A stretch of DNA of 8,370 nucleotides from Acidimicrobiaceae bacterium (lineage in GTDB: Bacteria > Actinomycetota > Acidimicrobiia > Acidimicrobiales > UBA8190): the NCBI GenBank assembly GCA_003131945.1, contig PKWD01000391.1, positions 1 to 8,370 of the forward strand, read 5' to 3'. The notes beneath the pieces were generated by a model that worked only from the letters and a program-made list of their open reading frames with translations, was not told where the DNA came from and ran no database searches. The number at the start of each line of letters is the position of its first letter. The first letter of the stretch is position 1. Below are positions 1 to 6,209 of the stretch, piece by piece. Position numbers and translations under genes: made by a program.

Positions 1-2
1 CC

Positions 3-74
3 GAGGGCAACGAGTTCTGCGTACTGCGCTCCCGATCCCAGGAACAACTAGCTCGCCATAACCGGGAAAACTGA
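3..74 (+). CDS. possible 3' end of an unidentified gene (partial)
   Basis: An open frame enters from the left edge and stops at TGA (72-74) after 23 codons. Its peptide contains the stretch EFCVLRSRSQEQLARHNREN, whose composition looks protein-like. I do not recognise the family. A hydrophobic FCV followed by an amphipathic helix is also seen near the C-terminus of some small ferredoxin-fold proteins, but that is only a loose resemblance. The other two plus-strand frames also stay open for some 15-20 codons from the edge, so openness alone proves little. The sequence to the left would decide it. Confidence 0.2.
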   Translation, partial: EGNEFCVLRSRSQEQLARHNREN

Positions 75-399
75 CTACGTCATCCCCGAAACGTCGGCGG
101 GACGGAACGTTGACTGGTCTTTCGAGTAGCGCTTCCATAACGCCCGGCCGGTATAGCGCATACTCGGGATTCCGGTAACACCTCGTAGCCATCTGTGGCA
201 CGAGCACCGCGTCGGGGTCGGGTAACTGTGCCGGAGGCGACCCGCTCGGGATCACCGCCGCTTAGCGATCGCGCGTAGGTCAGATCGGAAGCGAGTCCGT
301 CAACTTCAGGCTGACTCGGCCTGGCAGACGGAGGGTGAGCCCATCCGCCTCTCGGTGTTCCCGACCGGTGAGGCCATCCGCGAACAAACGGCGTTGGCT
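75..399. other. 325-bp stretch without a recognisable gene
   Basis: I see no gene, RNA or repeat here that I can support. Open frames on the minus strand have skewed Arg/Pro/Thr-rich translations and overlap each other, as expected of chance frames in GC-rich DNA. The right part lies just downstream of the methyltransferase stop at 400-402. I found no convincing hairpin with a T-run that would act as its terminator. Confidence 0.5.
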
Positions 400-1137
400 C
401 TAAACGTCGTCCTTCTCCCACACCGAGACGTGCGACGTACTGTCACCGGTAAAGGGTGAGCGGTCCCAGCCGGCCCACCGGTCACGTAGCGACATGCCGG
501 CAAGTTTGGCCATCAGGTCGAGCTCGGACGGCCACACGTACCGGAAGGGCGTACTGTGCTCACGTACACCCGACCCGGCGGCAGCAAAGTGGTGTGACAT
601 TGCCTGCTGAGTGACCAGGTCGGTGTAGCGGTCGTAAGCCACATACCCCGGCGCGTGGGCAAAGACGCGTGCGTTTTCGCCTGGTGGCAGACGACGCAGA
701 TCAGGGACGCCAACCTCGATCAGGAAATGTCCACCAGGGTCGAGGTGGGCGGCAGCGTTGGCAAAGCACGCTACCTGTTGGTCCTGGGTGGTCAGGAGCC
801 CGATCGCATTGAACACCAGGTACACGAGCCGGAACGTGCCGTCGACCCGCGTCGTCGCCATGTCACCGATCGTCACTTTGATGCGCTGGGCGTCATCCTT
901 GGCTCGGAGCTGATCGGCCATAGGGATCGAGAGTTCGATCCCGGACACCGGCACACCTCCGGCTGCAAGCGGCAATGCAACCCGGCCCGTTCCGATGGCG
1001 AACTCCAGTGCAGCTCCGCCACCTGCAAGGTCGGCTAACAGTTCCACCGTCGGACCAAGTACGTCGGGGTCGAACATCGAGCCAGAGCCCTCGTCGTAAC
1101 GGGCGGCTGCCTCCTCGTCCCAATGGTTCTGGGTCAC
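400..1137 (-). CDS. class I SAM-dependent methyltransferase (first of two)
   Basis: This 245-residue protein has a Rossmann-type S-adenosylmethionine methyltransferase fold and is presumably cytoplasmic. Visible landmarks are motif I at about 44-54 (LEFAIGTGRVA), the acidic residue after strand 2 (E68 in GIELS), a GD pair at 91-92, strand 4 at 101-110 (TFRLVYLVFN), and the LDPGG turn at 132-136 before strand 5. The start WDEEAAARYDE and the end WAGWDRSPFTGDSTSHVSVWEK match a common actinobacterial family usually annotated only as methyltransferase; its substrate is unknown. The start is GTG (1135-1137): an in-frame stop lies 18 nt upstream, no other start intervenes, and the conserved WDEEAA needs this one. 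A GGGAGG sequence overlaps the GTG by one base, too close for a normal ribosome site, so initiation may be unusual. It ends in TAG. The second methyltransferase lies 212 bp upstream on the same strand and is not a close relative. Confidence 0.9.
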   Translation of the reverse strand: MTQNHWDEEAAARYDEGSGSMFDPDVLGPTVELLADLAGGGAALEFAIGTGRVALPLAAGGVPVSGIELSIPMADQLRAKDDAQRIKVTIGDMATTRVDGTFRLVYLVFNAIGLLTTQDQQVACFANAAAHLDPGGHFLIEVGVPDLRRLPPGENARVFAHAPGYVAYDRYTDLVTQQAMSHHFAAAGSGVREHSTPFRYVWPSELDLMAKLAGMSLRDRWAGWDRSPFTGDSTSHVSVWEKDDV

Positions 1138-1225
1138 CTCCCGATATTGACATCACGCTGTTGTGAACGCCAGAAGGTTCTTTTTCCGCTCAAGGACACG
1201 TCCAGTGGATGTCTGACGCCTCTCC

Positions 1226-1255
1226 CAGATAGCACTGAGAAATATCCGCTATCTG
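1226..1255. repeat. 8-bp perfect inverted repeat between the two methyltransferase genes
   Basis: CAGATAGC (1226-1233) and GCTATCTG (1248-1255) are exact reverse complements separated by 14 nt. The pair sits about 90 bp upstream of the methyltransferase start at 1137 and about 95 bp past the stop of the gene at 1350. There is no T-run on either side, so it does not look like an intrinsic terminator. It could be a repressor or activator site for the downstream gene. One 8-bp pair in 212 bp could also be chance. Confidence 0.35.
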
Positions 1256-1349
1256 CTGGTTGTGCGTGCTTGGCTCGCAAAGGAATTACAAACGACGCTG
1301 ACCTCCCCTCTCCTTGATGATCGTTGCCATCATAGATCCATCCGACGCT

Positions 1350-2075
1350 CTACGGCGCCTTGGACCGCAGCACATAACGGGCGTCGAACCCCTCGTCGGA
1401 GTAGTCGACGTCCTCGATGCTGAACCCAGTCCGCTCGAACATCGCCTCGAGTAACCAAGTGAAGGTGGAGTGCTCGTCGCGCACGTGCTCCTCCATCTCC
1501 CAACGAGCCCAGTCGCCCTCGACCTTCTCGCCGAAGGGTGCGCACCAGGCCTCGATGCGCTCGTCTGCCTCGGCCGCATTGAACCCATAGACGACGTCCC
1601 ACAGCCGAAAGACGCCACCAGGCCGCAGGAAGGCCCGCACCCGGCGCAGCGCCATTACCTTCCAGAAGTCGGGCAGGTGATGTAGGGCGTACCGTGAATA
1701 AACGATATCTGCTAAGTCGCCCCTATGGTCATAGGTGAGGAAACCGGCGGCGGAGATTTCGAGGTTGCCGATCGCACCTTCATCGATCTTGCTTTGTAAC
1801 CGCGCGCGCATGACAGGTGACACATCGACGGCCACCACGCGCCGGCACAGATTGGCGGCGGTACAGGCGAACTGGCCGGTGCCGCACCCGAGCTCGACGA
1901 CAACCGACGAGGCATCGAGTCCCCACGAGCGCAGCATTTCGACTTCCTCCGTCGCTCGGGCGTCCATCTTGCGGTCGTATCGCTCGACGTGGGCACTATC
2001 GAGGTTCTCCCGACCGGCGTTGGCAAGCTCGTCGAGCAGCCAGCCCGGCGCTATGCGTCTCTCTTCCGGATTCAT
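1350..2075 (-). CDS. class I SAM-dependent methyltransferase (second of two)
   Basis: A 241-residue protein with all the landmarks of a class I S-adenosylmethionine methyltransferase: motif I at about 58-69 (VVVELGCGTGQF), the ribose-binding acid D84 in VAVDVS, strand 4 plus the typical YALHHL at 129-134, and FLRPGG at 149-154. A 50-residue N-terminal helical region and a tail rich in Trp, Glu and aromatic residues probably form the substrate pocket. The HHL and RPGG pattern is shared with UbiE/MenG-like and many small-molecule methyltransferases, so the substrate cannot be named. The start is ATG 2073-2075: the frame upstream is open back to a TGA about 50 nt away but holds no ATG, GTG or TTG. 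No strong Shine-Dalgarno sequence precedes it. The stop is TAG. It lies 86 bp downstream of the helix-turn-helix gene on the same strand, so read-through transcription is possible. Confidence 0.92.
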   Translation of the reverse strand: MNPEERRIAPGWLLDELANAGRENLDSAHVERYDRKMDARATEEVEMLRSWGLDASSVVVELGCGTGQFACTAANLCRRVVAVDVSPVMRARLQSKIDEGAIGNLEISAAGFLTYDHRGDLADIVYSRYALHHLPDFWKVMALRRVRAFLRPGGVFRLWDVVYGFNAAEADERIEAWCAPFGEKVEGDWARWEMEEHVRDEHSTFTWLLEAMFERTGFSIEDVDYSDEGFDARYVLRSKAP

Positions 2076-2161
2076 GCGTCTAATGGTGCCAGCCGTCCGA
2101 TCCTCATGCCCAAATCGAAGCGATCAAGTGTCGGAGCCATGCGTGGGAGGTTGAAGATGAG

Positions 2162-2524
2162 CTACTTTGACCATCCCCGCCGTGGCCGTAACGTGACCCC
2201 GGCTCTGCGCAAGGCAAGAGCCACAGTGTCGGTAGCGACACCGAAATGTTTGGATAGCTTGGCCAAAGACTGGCCAGCCAGATAGAGCCCAATTGCCTCC
2301 GCGGTCTGGTTAGGGCCAAGCCGAGGCGACCGACGAGGTAGGCCGTGTCGGCGAACGTGGACCTGAACCGTGCTCTGATCAACGCTGAACTTCTCAGCCA
2401 GAACATCGACCGGAACACCGTCTTCGTAACCCCGGATCAGCTCCTGCACCTTGGCGGGCTCAAGACGCCGACAGACTCGTCTTGGGGTTCGAGTTTTGGC
2501 CGTTTTGGGCCCAGATGGGACCAT
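2162..2524 (-). CDS. small double helix-turn-helix DNA-binding protein (copy 1, intact)
   Basis: A 120-residue protein if started at ATG 2522-2524. After a short basic leader (KTAKTRTPRR) come two helix-turn-helix units. The first is at about 26-62 (VQELIRGYEDGVPVDVLAEK then FSVDQSTVQVHVRRHGL). The second is at about 76-112 (EAIGLYLAGQSLAKLSKHFG then VATDTVALALRRAGVTL). A basic tail RPRRGWSK follows. Proteins with this tandem layout are often encoded beside serine recombinases in actinobacteria (family knowledge), but no recombinase is in the window. Start choice: ATG 2579-2581 would add 19 residues and TTG 2636-2638 would add 38. I prefer the inner ATG because the DNA upstream is conserved between the two copies as DNA rather than as protein. 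No clear Shine-Dalgarno sequence precedes the inner ATG, so the start is uncertain. A damaged paralogue lies at 4735-5098. The likely role is binding DNA, perhaps the repeats just upstream. Confidence 0.75.
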   Translation of the reverse strand: MVPSGPKTAKTRTPRRVCRRLEPAKVQELIRGYEDGVPVDVLAEKFSVDQSTVQVHVRRHGLPRRSPRLGPNQTAEAIGLYLAGQSLAKLSKHFGVATDTVALALRRAGVTLRPRRGWSK

Positions 2525-2590
2525 TTCGAGGAGGATCCGGAGACATTCTCCCTGGTCAGAATGGTTCAAGTAACGTCCCATTACCTCCAC
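2521..2590. repeat. 70-bp conserved block, copy A
   Basis: This block matches 5095-5164 at 68 of 70 positions with no gaps (counted by eye), in the same orientation and offset by 2574 bp. It lies directly upstream of the intact helix-turn-helix gene. The neighbouring coding sequence of the two copies matches far less well, about 73% over the 111 nt before the stop codons. If the block were translated as an N-terminal extension, both differences would change an amino acid (Gly/Arg and Ile/Asn) and none would be silent. That argues for selection or exchange at the DNA level. Similarity ends sharply at 2590. Confidence 0.85.
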
Positions 2591-2608
2591 TCGGTTTGAG
2601 TAACGTCC
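2563..2608. repeat. two 16-bp direct repeats, GGTTYRAGTAACGTCC
   Basis: GGTTCAAGTAACGTCC (2563-2578) and GGTTTGAGTAACGTCC (2593-2608) differ at two positions and start exactly 30 bp apart, close to three helical turns. The first lies inside the 70-bp block and recurs at 5137-5152. The second lies just outside the block and has no counterpart in the second copy. Placed directly upstream of a helix-turn-helix gene, they could be operator sites. They could also be remnants of a mobile-element end. Confidence 0.65.
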
Positions 2609-2641
2609 GACCAAGTACACCTTGACGGCCGTACTCAAACC
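2593..2641. repeat. 10-bp perfect inverted repeat sharing the second 16-bp motif
   Basis: GGTTTGAGTA (2593-2602) and TACTCAAACC (2632-2641) are exact reverse complements separated by 29 nt. The left arm is the start of the second 16-bp motif, so the motif half-site occurs in both orientations here. This fits either a dyad binding site with a long spacer or a terminal repeat. No T-run follows, so a terminator is unlikely. Confidence 0.55.
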
Positions 2642-2705
2642 ATCGAGGGGGTTCCGCTCAGCCTTGCAATCGGTCGGTCACGCGTCATCGATTGGGTTCC
2701 GCTCA
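2641..2705. repeat. two 20-bp direct repeats, CATCGAnnGGGTTCCGCTCA
   Basis: Copies at 2641-2660 and 2686-2705 match at 18 of 20 positions and start 45 bp apart. They lie between the helix-turn-helix gene and the membrane-protein gene, about 90-150 bp upstream of the latter. They could be a regulator site for that gene or relics of nested insertions. I found no third copy in the window. Confidence 0.55.
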
Positions 2706-2794
2706 AGTCAGCTCACCTGCGCCGCAGGCAATAGGCCGGCCGCACCATACGCCTCTCCCGGCCCGAAAGTTCAGGGTGATACCGTCCCATTCCC

Positions 2795-4666
2795 ATGGGC
2801 GGGAGCTCCCAAACCGTGACCACCAACTTGCTGCGAGAGGCTGCACGCGATTCCTTGAACAGTCCTCGTCGCGAACAGCCCGTGGACCGGCGGCTCTCAC
2901 GGTCCCCCAAAACGGGTATCTCGCTTCACCTCGTCGCGATCACTAGTTACCTGGCCGTGGCTTTGGTCCTTTGGGGTCACGTCTGGTTCGGCGGCAGTCC
3001 AGCCCACTCCATCACGTGCAACTGCGGCGACACCGTGCAGCAAGTGTGGTGGTTCGAGTGGCTGCCCTGGGCGTTGACCCACGGCCATGACCCCTTCCTG
3101 ACCAACGCCATGTGGTCACGCCTGGGTGGGGTCAACGTGACATCGAACACAAGCTGGCTGGCGCCCGCCGCCATTCTGTCCCCCATCACGCTCCTCTTCG
3201 GACCCGTGGCCTCGTTCAATGTGGCCAACCTGCTGGCGCCGGTGTTGTCGGGCTGGGCGGCGTTCGCGCTCGCCGGCCGCTTCTCCCGACTGGCTGGGGC
3301 TCGAATCACCGCCGGTGGGCTGTATGCATTCTCGCCCTTTGTGCTGCGCAACACCGTTCTGGGCCATCTCGGCCTGACCCTGACGCCCTATCTGCCGCTG
3401 GTGCTTCTGCTCGGCCTACGGCTGCTTAGCCGGGAGACGCGCCCGGTTCGCACCGGTCTCTTGCTCGGCGCGCTCACCATCTTCGAGTTCTTCACCAGCC
3501 TCGAGGTGCTGGCGATCACCGCGGTAACCGGAGGGCTCTGCACGCTCGCGTTGATTGTATGCCGGCCCCGGATGGTGGCGGAGGCCCGCCGGCAATTTCT
3601 GGTCGCCGCCTCGGCTGGCGCGACGCTGGCCGCGGCTGCTCTCGCTTACCCTGTCTGGTTCTATCTGGAAGGACCCCGCCACGTCGCCGGGCCTTTCGGG
3701 CCGTCGGCGTCGGCGTCGGCCTCCGGGATCATCTCGGCCGGGCCCAACGTTTTCAACGCGCACACCCCCCTTACTGCGGTTGGGTACCTCGGACCCCAGG
3801 GTCCCAACGTGGACTATCTCGGCATTGGCCTGCTCATCGCCATCGCCGCTTCGTGTCCCGTATGGCGGCGTCGCCGGGCCTGCACCGTCATCGCGGGCGT
3901 CGGCGTCCTGACCTGGGTCCTCGAACTCGTCCCAGCCGGGTTGTGGGCCCGGCTGCCCCTGCTGTCGAGCATCATCGTCAGGCGCTTCGCCCTCCCGGTC
4001 TCCCTGTGTGCAGGCCTCCTCATCGCCGCGTCCATCGACGGATGGTGGTCCGCCGCCGGCCGGCGGTGGCCGGGGGCCGCCTTGGCCATCCGCCGCCGCG
4101 TCAGCCGCCTAACCATCCTCGTATGTACGGTTCTGGCGTTCATCCCGATGATCGACACGTACTCGCCACCCTTCCGCGTCACCACCGCCGCGGTACCCGC
4201 ATGGTTCCAGCACGACGCCGGGAACCTTCCGGCCGGTACCGCCGTGCTGACCATCCCGTTCTCCTACTACTTCGCGTCGAGGCCCATCTACATCGCGTCG
4301 AGCCCCATGGGCTGGCAAGCCGAGATGGACGACGACTTCGACCTCGTCGGAGGGTGGGCCTTCGTACCGGGAGGCAACGGCGTCAATGACGAGGTGATGA
4401 GTGCTCTAACCGGTCCTGTCGCCGCCCTGTTGGCGTTGAGTACAAACCCGCGCCGCCTGACGGTAGCCGAGCAAGAGACGATCCGATCTGCTCTAACCCG
4501 CTGGCGACCGCTTGTTGTCGTCGTGATTCCCCAGTACGCCAAGCAAGGGACCGTGGTGGTCGTGACCGACACCCTGGGATTGTCGCCCATCTGGTCGGAC
4601 GGAGCATGGATATGGAACCTGAATCGTTCGACCCAACTGGGCGTGAATAAGTCCGTAGGACCCTGA
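2795..4666 (+). CDS. polytopic GT-C-like integral membrane protein
   Basis: A 623-residue membrane protein. A 40-residue charged N-terminus precedes the first membrane helix (about 43-64). A short extracytoplasmic loop then carries CNCGDTVQQVWWFEWLPWAL (75-94) and GVNVTSNTSW (112-121). About ten more hydrophobic helices follow to residue 450, including those near 139-160, 192-211, 220-256, 267-287, 341-379 and 397-413. Residues 456-623 form a soluble, probably extracytoplasmic domain. An acidic residue in the first outer loop (D79 here) and the long helical bundle are the usual plan of GT-C glycosyltransferases, which use polyprenyl-phosphate sugars. Many actinobacterial proteins with the D-x-x-Q-x-x-W and GvN-NTS pattern are annotated only as hypothetical or glycosyltransferase-like, so activity is an inference. 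Start: ATG 2795 is the first after an in-frame stop at 2777-2779 but lacks a Shine-Dalgarno sequence. GTG 2816 has GGGAG ten bases upstream and may be the real start. The gene sits alone between the two helix-turn-helix modules. Confidence 0.85.
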   Translation: MGGSSQTVTTNLLREAARDSLNSPRREQPVDRRLSRSPKTGISLHLVAITSYLAVALVLWGHVWFGGSPAHSITCNCGDTVQQVWWFEWLPWALTHGHDPFLTNAMWSRLGGVNVTSNTSWLAPAAILSPITLLFGPVASFNVANLLAPVLSGWAAFALAGRFSRLAGARITAGGLYAFSPFVLRNTVLGHLGLTLTPYLPLVLLLGLRLLSRETRPVRTGLLLGALTIFEFFTSLEVLAITAVTGGLCTLALIVCRPRMVAEARRQFLVAASAGATLAAAALAYPVWFYLEGPRHVAGPFGPSASASASGIISAGPNVFNAHTPLTAVGYLGPQGPNVDYLGIGLLIAIAASCPVWRRRRACTVIAGVGVLTWVLELVPAGLWARLPLLSSIIVRRFALPVSLCAGLLIAASIDGWWSAAGRRWPGAALAIRRRVSRLTILVCTVLAFIPMIDTYSPPFRVTTAAVPAWFQHDAGNLPAGTAVLTIPFSYYFASRPIYIASSPMGWQAEMDDDFDLVGGWAFVPGGNGVNDEVMSALTGPVAALLALSTNPRRLTVAEQETIRSALTRWRPLVVVVIPQYAKQGTVVVVTDTLGLSPIWSDGAWIWNLNRSTQLGVNKSVGP

Positions 4667-4734
4667 AAGTCCACTTGCCGACTTGATGCGGCTGACCCTC
4701 TCGGCAGAGCGACACCGTCACCTCTGGAAACGAC

Positions 4735-5098
4735 CTAGCGGGACCACCCTCGCCGTGGTCGCAGGGTGACCCCGGCTCTGCGCAGCGCAAGGGCTACCGT
4801 GTCGGTAGCGACCCCGAAGTGACTGGCCAGTTTCAAGAGTGATTGACCCTCGCTGTAGAGCGTGATCGCTTCCTTGATATGGCTGGGCCCCGAGTCGAGG
4901 AGACCGACGCGGAAGCTCGTGTCGTCGAGCATGTTTCTGAACGGTGCTCGGATCAACCCCGAAGTGGTCAGCCAGAACATCGACGGGCACCCCTTCGATG
5001 TAACCCTTGATAAGTTCCTCCACCCGGGCGGGCGCTAGACGCCGGCAGGCCCGCCTCGGGGTTCGAGTTTTCGCCGTTTTGGACCCAGACGGGACCAT
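4735..5098 (-). pseudogene. double helix-turn-helix gene, copy 2, broken by a 1-base insertion
   Basis: This is a paralogue of the intact gene at 2162-2524. From the equivalent ATG (5096-5098) the frame gives the first helix-turn-helix (VEELIKGYIEGVPVDVLADH, then FGVDPSTVQKHARRHEL) and PRRSPRLG, and then diverges. The second helix-turn-helix (EAITLYSEGQSLLKLASHFG, then VATDTVALALRRAGVTL) continues in the next frame and stops at TAG (4735-4737), matching copy 1. Stop-to-block distance is 360 bp here against 359 in copy 1, so the only indel is one extra base, in the CCCC run at 4888-4891 (GGGG in the gene strand). Both halves stay close to copy 1, which means a recent loss, a sequencing error in the homopolymer, or less likely a frameshift during translation. 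It converges on the membrane-protein gene, whose stop lies 68 bp away. Confidence 0.8.
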
Positions 5099-5164
5099 TT
5101 CGAGGAGGTTCCGGAGACATTCTCGCTGGTCAGAATGGTTCAAGTAACGTCCCATTACCTCCAC
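5095..5164. repeat. 70-bp conserved block, copy B
   Basis: Partner of 2521-2590: 68 of 70 positions match, in the same orientation relative to its helix-turn-helix gene. It contains one 16-bp motif (5137-5152) instead of two, because similarity stops at 5164. Together the two blocks flank the membrane-protein gene as direct repeats. Confidence 0.85.
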
Positions 5165-5242
5165 CACCGGGGACAACGCTGCGGTTGCATAGCGCTCTTG
5201 CATGAATGGGGTCGATCGGATCCGTGGCGCAGAACCAGCGTC

Positions 5243-5264
5243 AAGTTATAGAAGTTATAGAAGT
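5243..5264. repeat. 9-bp tandem repeat, AAGTTATAG
   Basis: AAGTTATAG occurs twice without a gap (5243-5251 and 5252-5260), followed by AAGT. It is an AT-rich patch in otherwise GC-rich DNA, between the broken helix-turn-helix gene and the plus-strand secreted-protein gene. It offers TATAGA on the plus strand and TATAAC on the minus strand as possible -10 boxes. I see no matching -35 at 16-18 bp, so a promoter here is only a possibility. The rest of 5165-5441 shows nothing I recognise. Confidence 0.45.
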
Positions 5265-5430
5265 CGCGTGTTGTTCCAACTCGTGAAGCAACCGGCACAT
5301 GTTCTGGTTGTGCCGCGCCCTCTCTTCGGAGGCTCTTAGACGGCCCCACGCAGAGGCAGGTGAGCCGAGTAGCCATGTGCGTGGGGGAGCCCATGCCAGA
5401 CGCTGTACGGTGGTGTGGAGCGCCGAGGCG

Positions 5431-5435
5431 AGGGG
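5431..5435 (+). promoter_or_regulatory. ribosome binding site AGGGG that decides the start at 5442
   Basis: AGGGG lies six bases before ATG 5442. The frame is open upstream to a GTG at 5415, but that start would put nine extra charged residues before the signal peptide and has no ribosome site of its own. The ATG at 5442 also gives a normal signal-peptide N-region (MRPRQGLPRG). Confidence 0.55.
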
Positions 5436-5441
5436 CCAGCC

Positions 5442-6125
5442 ATGCGGCCAAGACAGGGACTCCCCAGAGGAGCAGTTGCGGCAGGCACCTTTGTCGGTGC
5501 GCTGTTAGTCGTAATGGTCGTAGTCGTCGTGGTGGGCCCAGTCTCAGCGGCTCCTAAAACGGGCAGGACGATGTCTCACCTTGTGCCTGTCTCAAAGACT
5601 GCCAAGCAGTTGCCACCGCGACCGACCATCGTGTCCGTCGGGCCTGGGAATGAGGAGCTGTTCTTGAACGTCTCAGTGGCAGAGCCGACATCAGGACCGA
5701 CCGTAACGAGCGTCACCGTTACCTGCGGGACCCAAAGCGCAACCGTGGCTGAAGTGGACGCGGGCCAGATAACGGTCGCAGGACTGACGAACGGCCAGAA
5801 GTACCGATGCAAGGCGTACGCCACGAACTCCAGAGGAAAAGGACCGAGGTCCAAGCCCGTCAAGGGGACGCCATCGGTGGTGGTTCCGGGAGTGCCGTCG
5901 ATTACGTCCGTGTCTCCCGGCAATGGCTCGTTCACGGTCAGCTACACAGCAGCACCGGGCTACGGGTCCACCATCACGGGCTACACGGCCACCTGTGGCT
6001 TGGTCACCACGACCGTCGGTGGTTCCACTTTGACGGCAGAGGTGAGCGGTCTGGCCCCGGATGGCAACTACACGTGCTCTCTCTATGCCACAGACGTCAA
6101 AGGAAACGGCGCGAATGTGCAGTAG
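5442..6125 (+). CDS. secreted fibronectin type III-like protein, 5' part, cut by in-frame TAG
   Basis: The 227 residues before the stop start with a signal peptide: a basic N-region, a hydrophobic core (about 11-31, ending in a run of Val) and a likely signal peptidase site after VSA (36/37). Two fibronectin type III-like domains follow, about 59-143 and 151-227. Each has the Y-x-A-T-x-S/D near its end and a conserved Cys pair (C95/C123 and C185/C212) that could form a disulfide outside the cell. The second domain ends abruptly at NVQ, where TAG (6123-6125) interrupts the frame. The same frame continues past the stop with a linker, a third domain of the same type and a beta-propeller to 7409. 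The whole reading frame would be 655 codons. I therefore read this as the first third of one broken gene. A truncated product could still be exported. Extracellular binding or adhesion is the usual role of such modules; the ligand is unknown. Confidence 0.8.
   Translation: MRPRQGLPRGAVAAGTFVGALLVVMVVVVVVGPVSAAPKTGRTMSHLVPVSKTAKQLPPRPTIVSVGPGNEELFLNVSVAEPTSGPTVTSVTVTCGTQSATVAEVDAGQITVAGLTNGQKYRCKAYATNSRGKGPRSKPVKGTPSVVVPGVPSITSVSPGNGSFTVSYTAAPGYGSTITGYTATCGLVTTTVGGSTLTAEVSGLAPDGNYTCSLYATDVKGNGANVQ
6123..6125 (+). other. in-frame amber stop splitting one gene
   Basis: The codon is preceded by CAG and followed by TCG. Upstream and downstream frames are identical (6210 minus 5415 is a multiple of three), and the protein pattern continues right after it with SGLAGPPQAPTITSV. 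A single base change from CAG, TGG, GAG, AAG, TTG, TAC or TAT would create it. No start codon with a ribosome site lies between here and the third domain. Confidence 0.85.
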
Positions 6126-6209
6126 TCGGGGCTTGCTGGACCACCCCAAGCACCCACGATTACCTCGGTTCTCTCTCAGGACGGGCAACTCACGGTTCAG
6201 TTCGACCTG

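Noticed and set aside
655..1038. Plus-strand frame opposite the first methyltransferase
   Set aside because: It is fully antisense to a protein with clear methyltransferase motifs and shows no recognisable pattern itself.
2525..2638. N-terminal extension of the helix-turn-helix protein to TTG 2636-2638 or ATG 2579-2581
   Set aside because: Copies diverge beyond 2590, and both changes within the shared block are amino-acid replacements. The TTG start lies in the inverted repeat. The ATG at 2579-2581 cannot be fully excluded, since GGAGG lies two bases before it.
3559..4389. Long plus-strand frame inside the membrane-protein gene
   Set aside because: Its translation is Arg/Pro/His-rich without domains and overlaps a well-supported gene in another frame: a GC-rich shadow.
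4676..4706. Possible terminator hairpin after the membrane-protein gene (TGCCGA with TCGGCA)
   Set aside because: Only six pairs with an 18-nt loop and no T-run.
6123..6125. General recoding of TAG as an amino acid
   Set aside because: Both methyltransferase genes and both helix-turn-helix copies end in TAG at natural C-termini, so TAG works as a stop in this genome.
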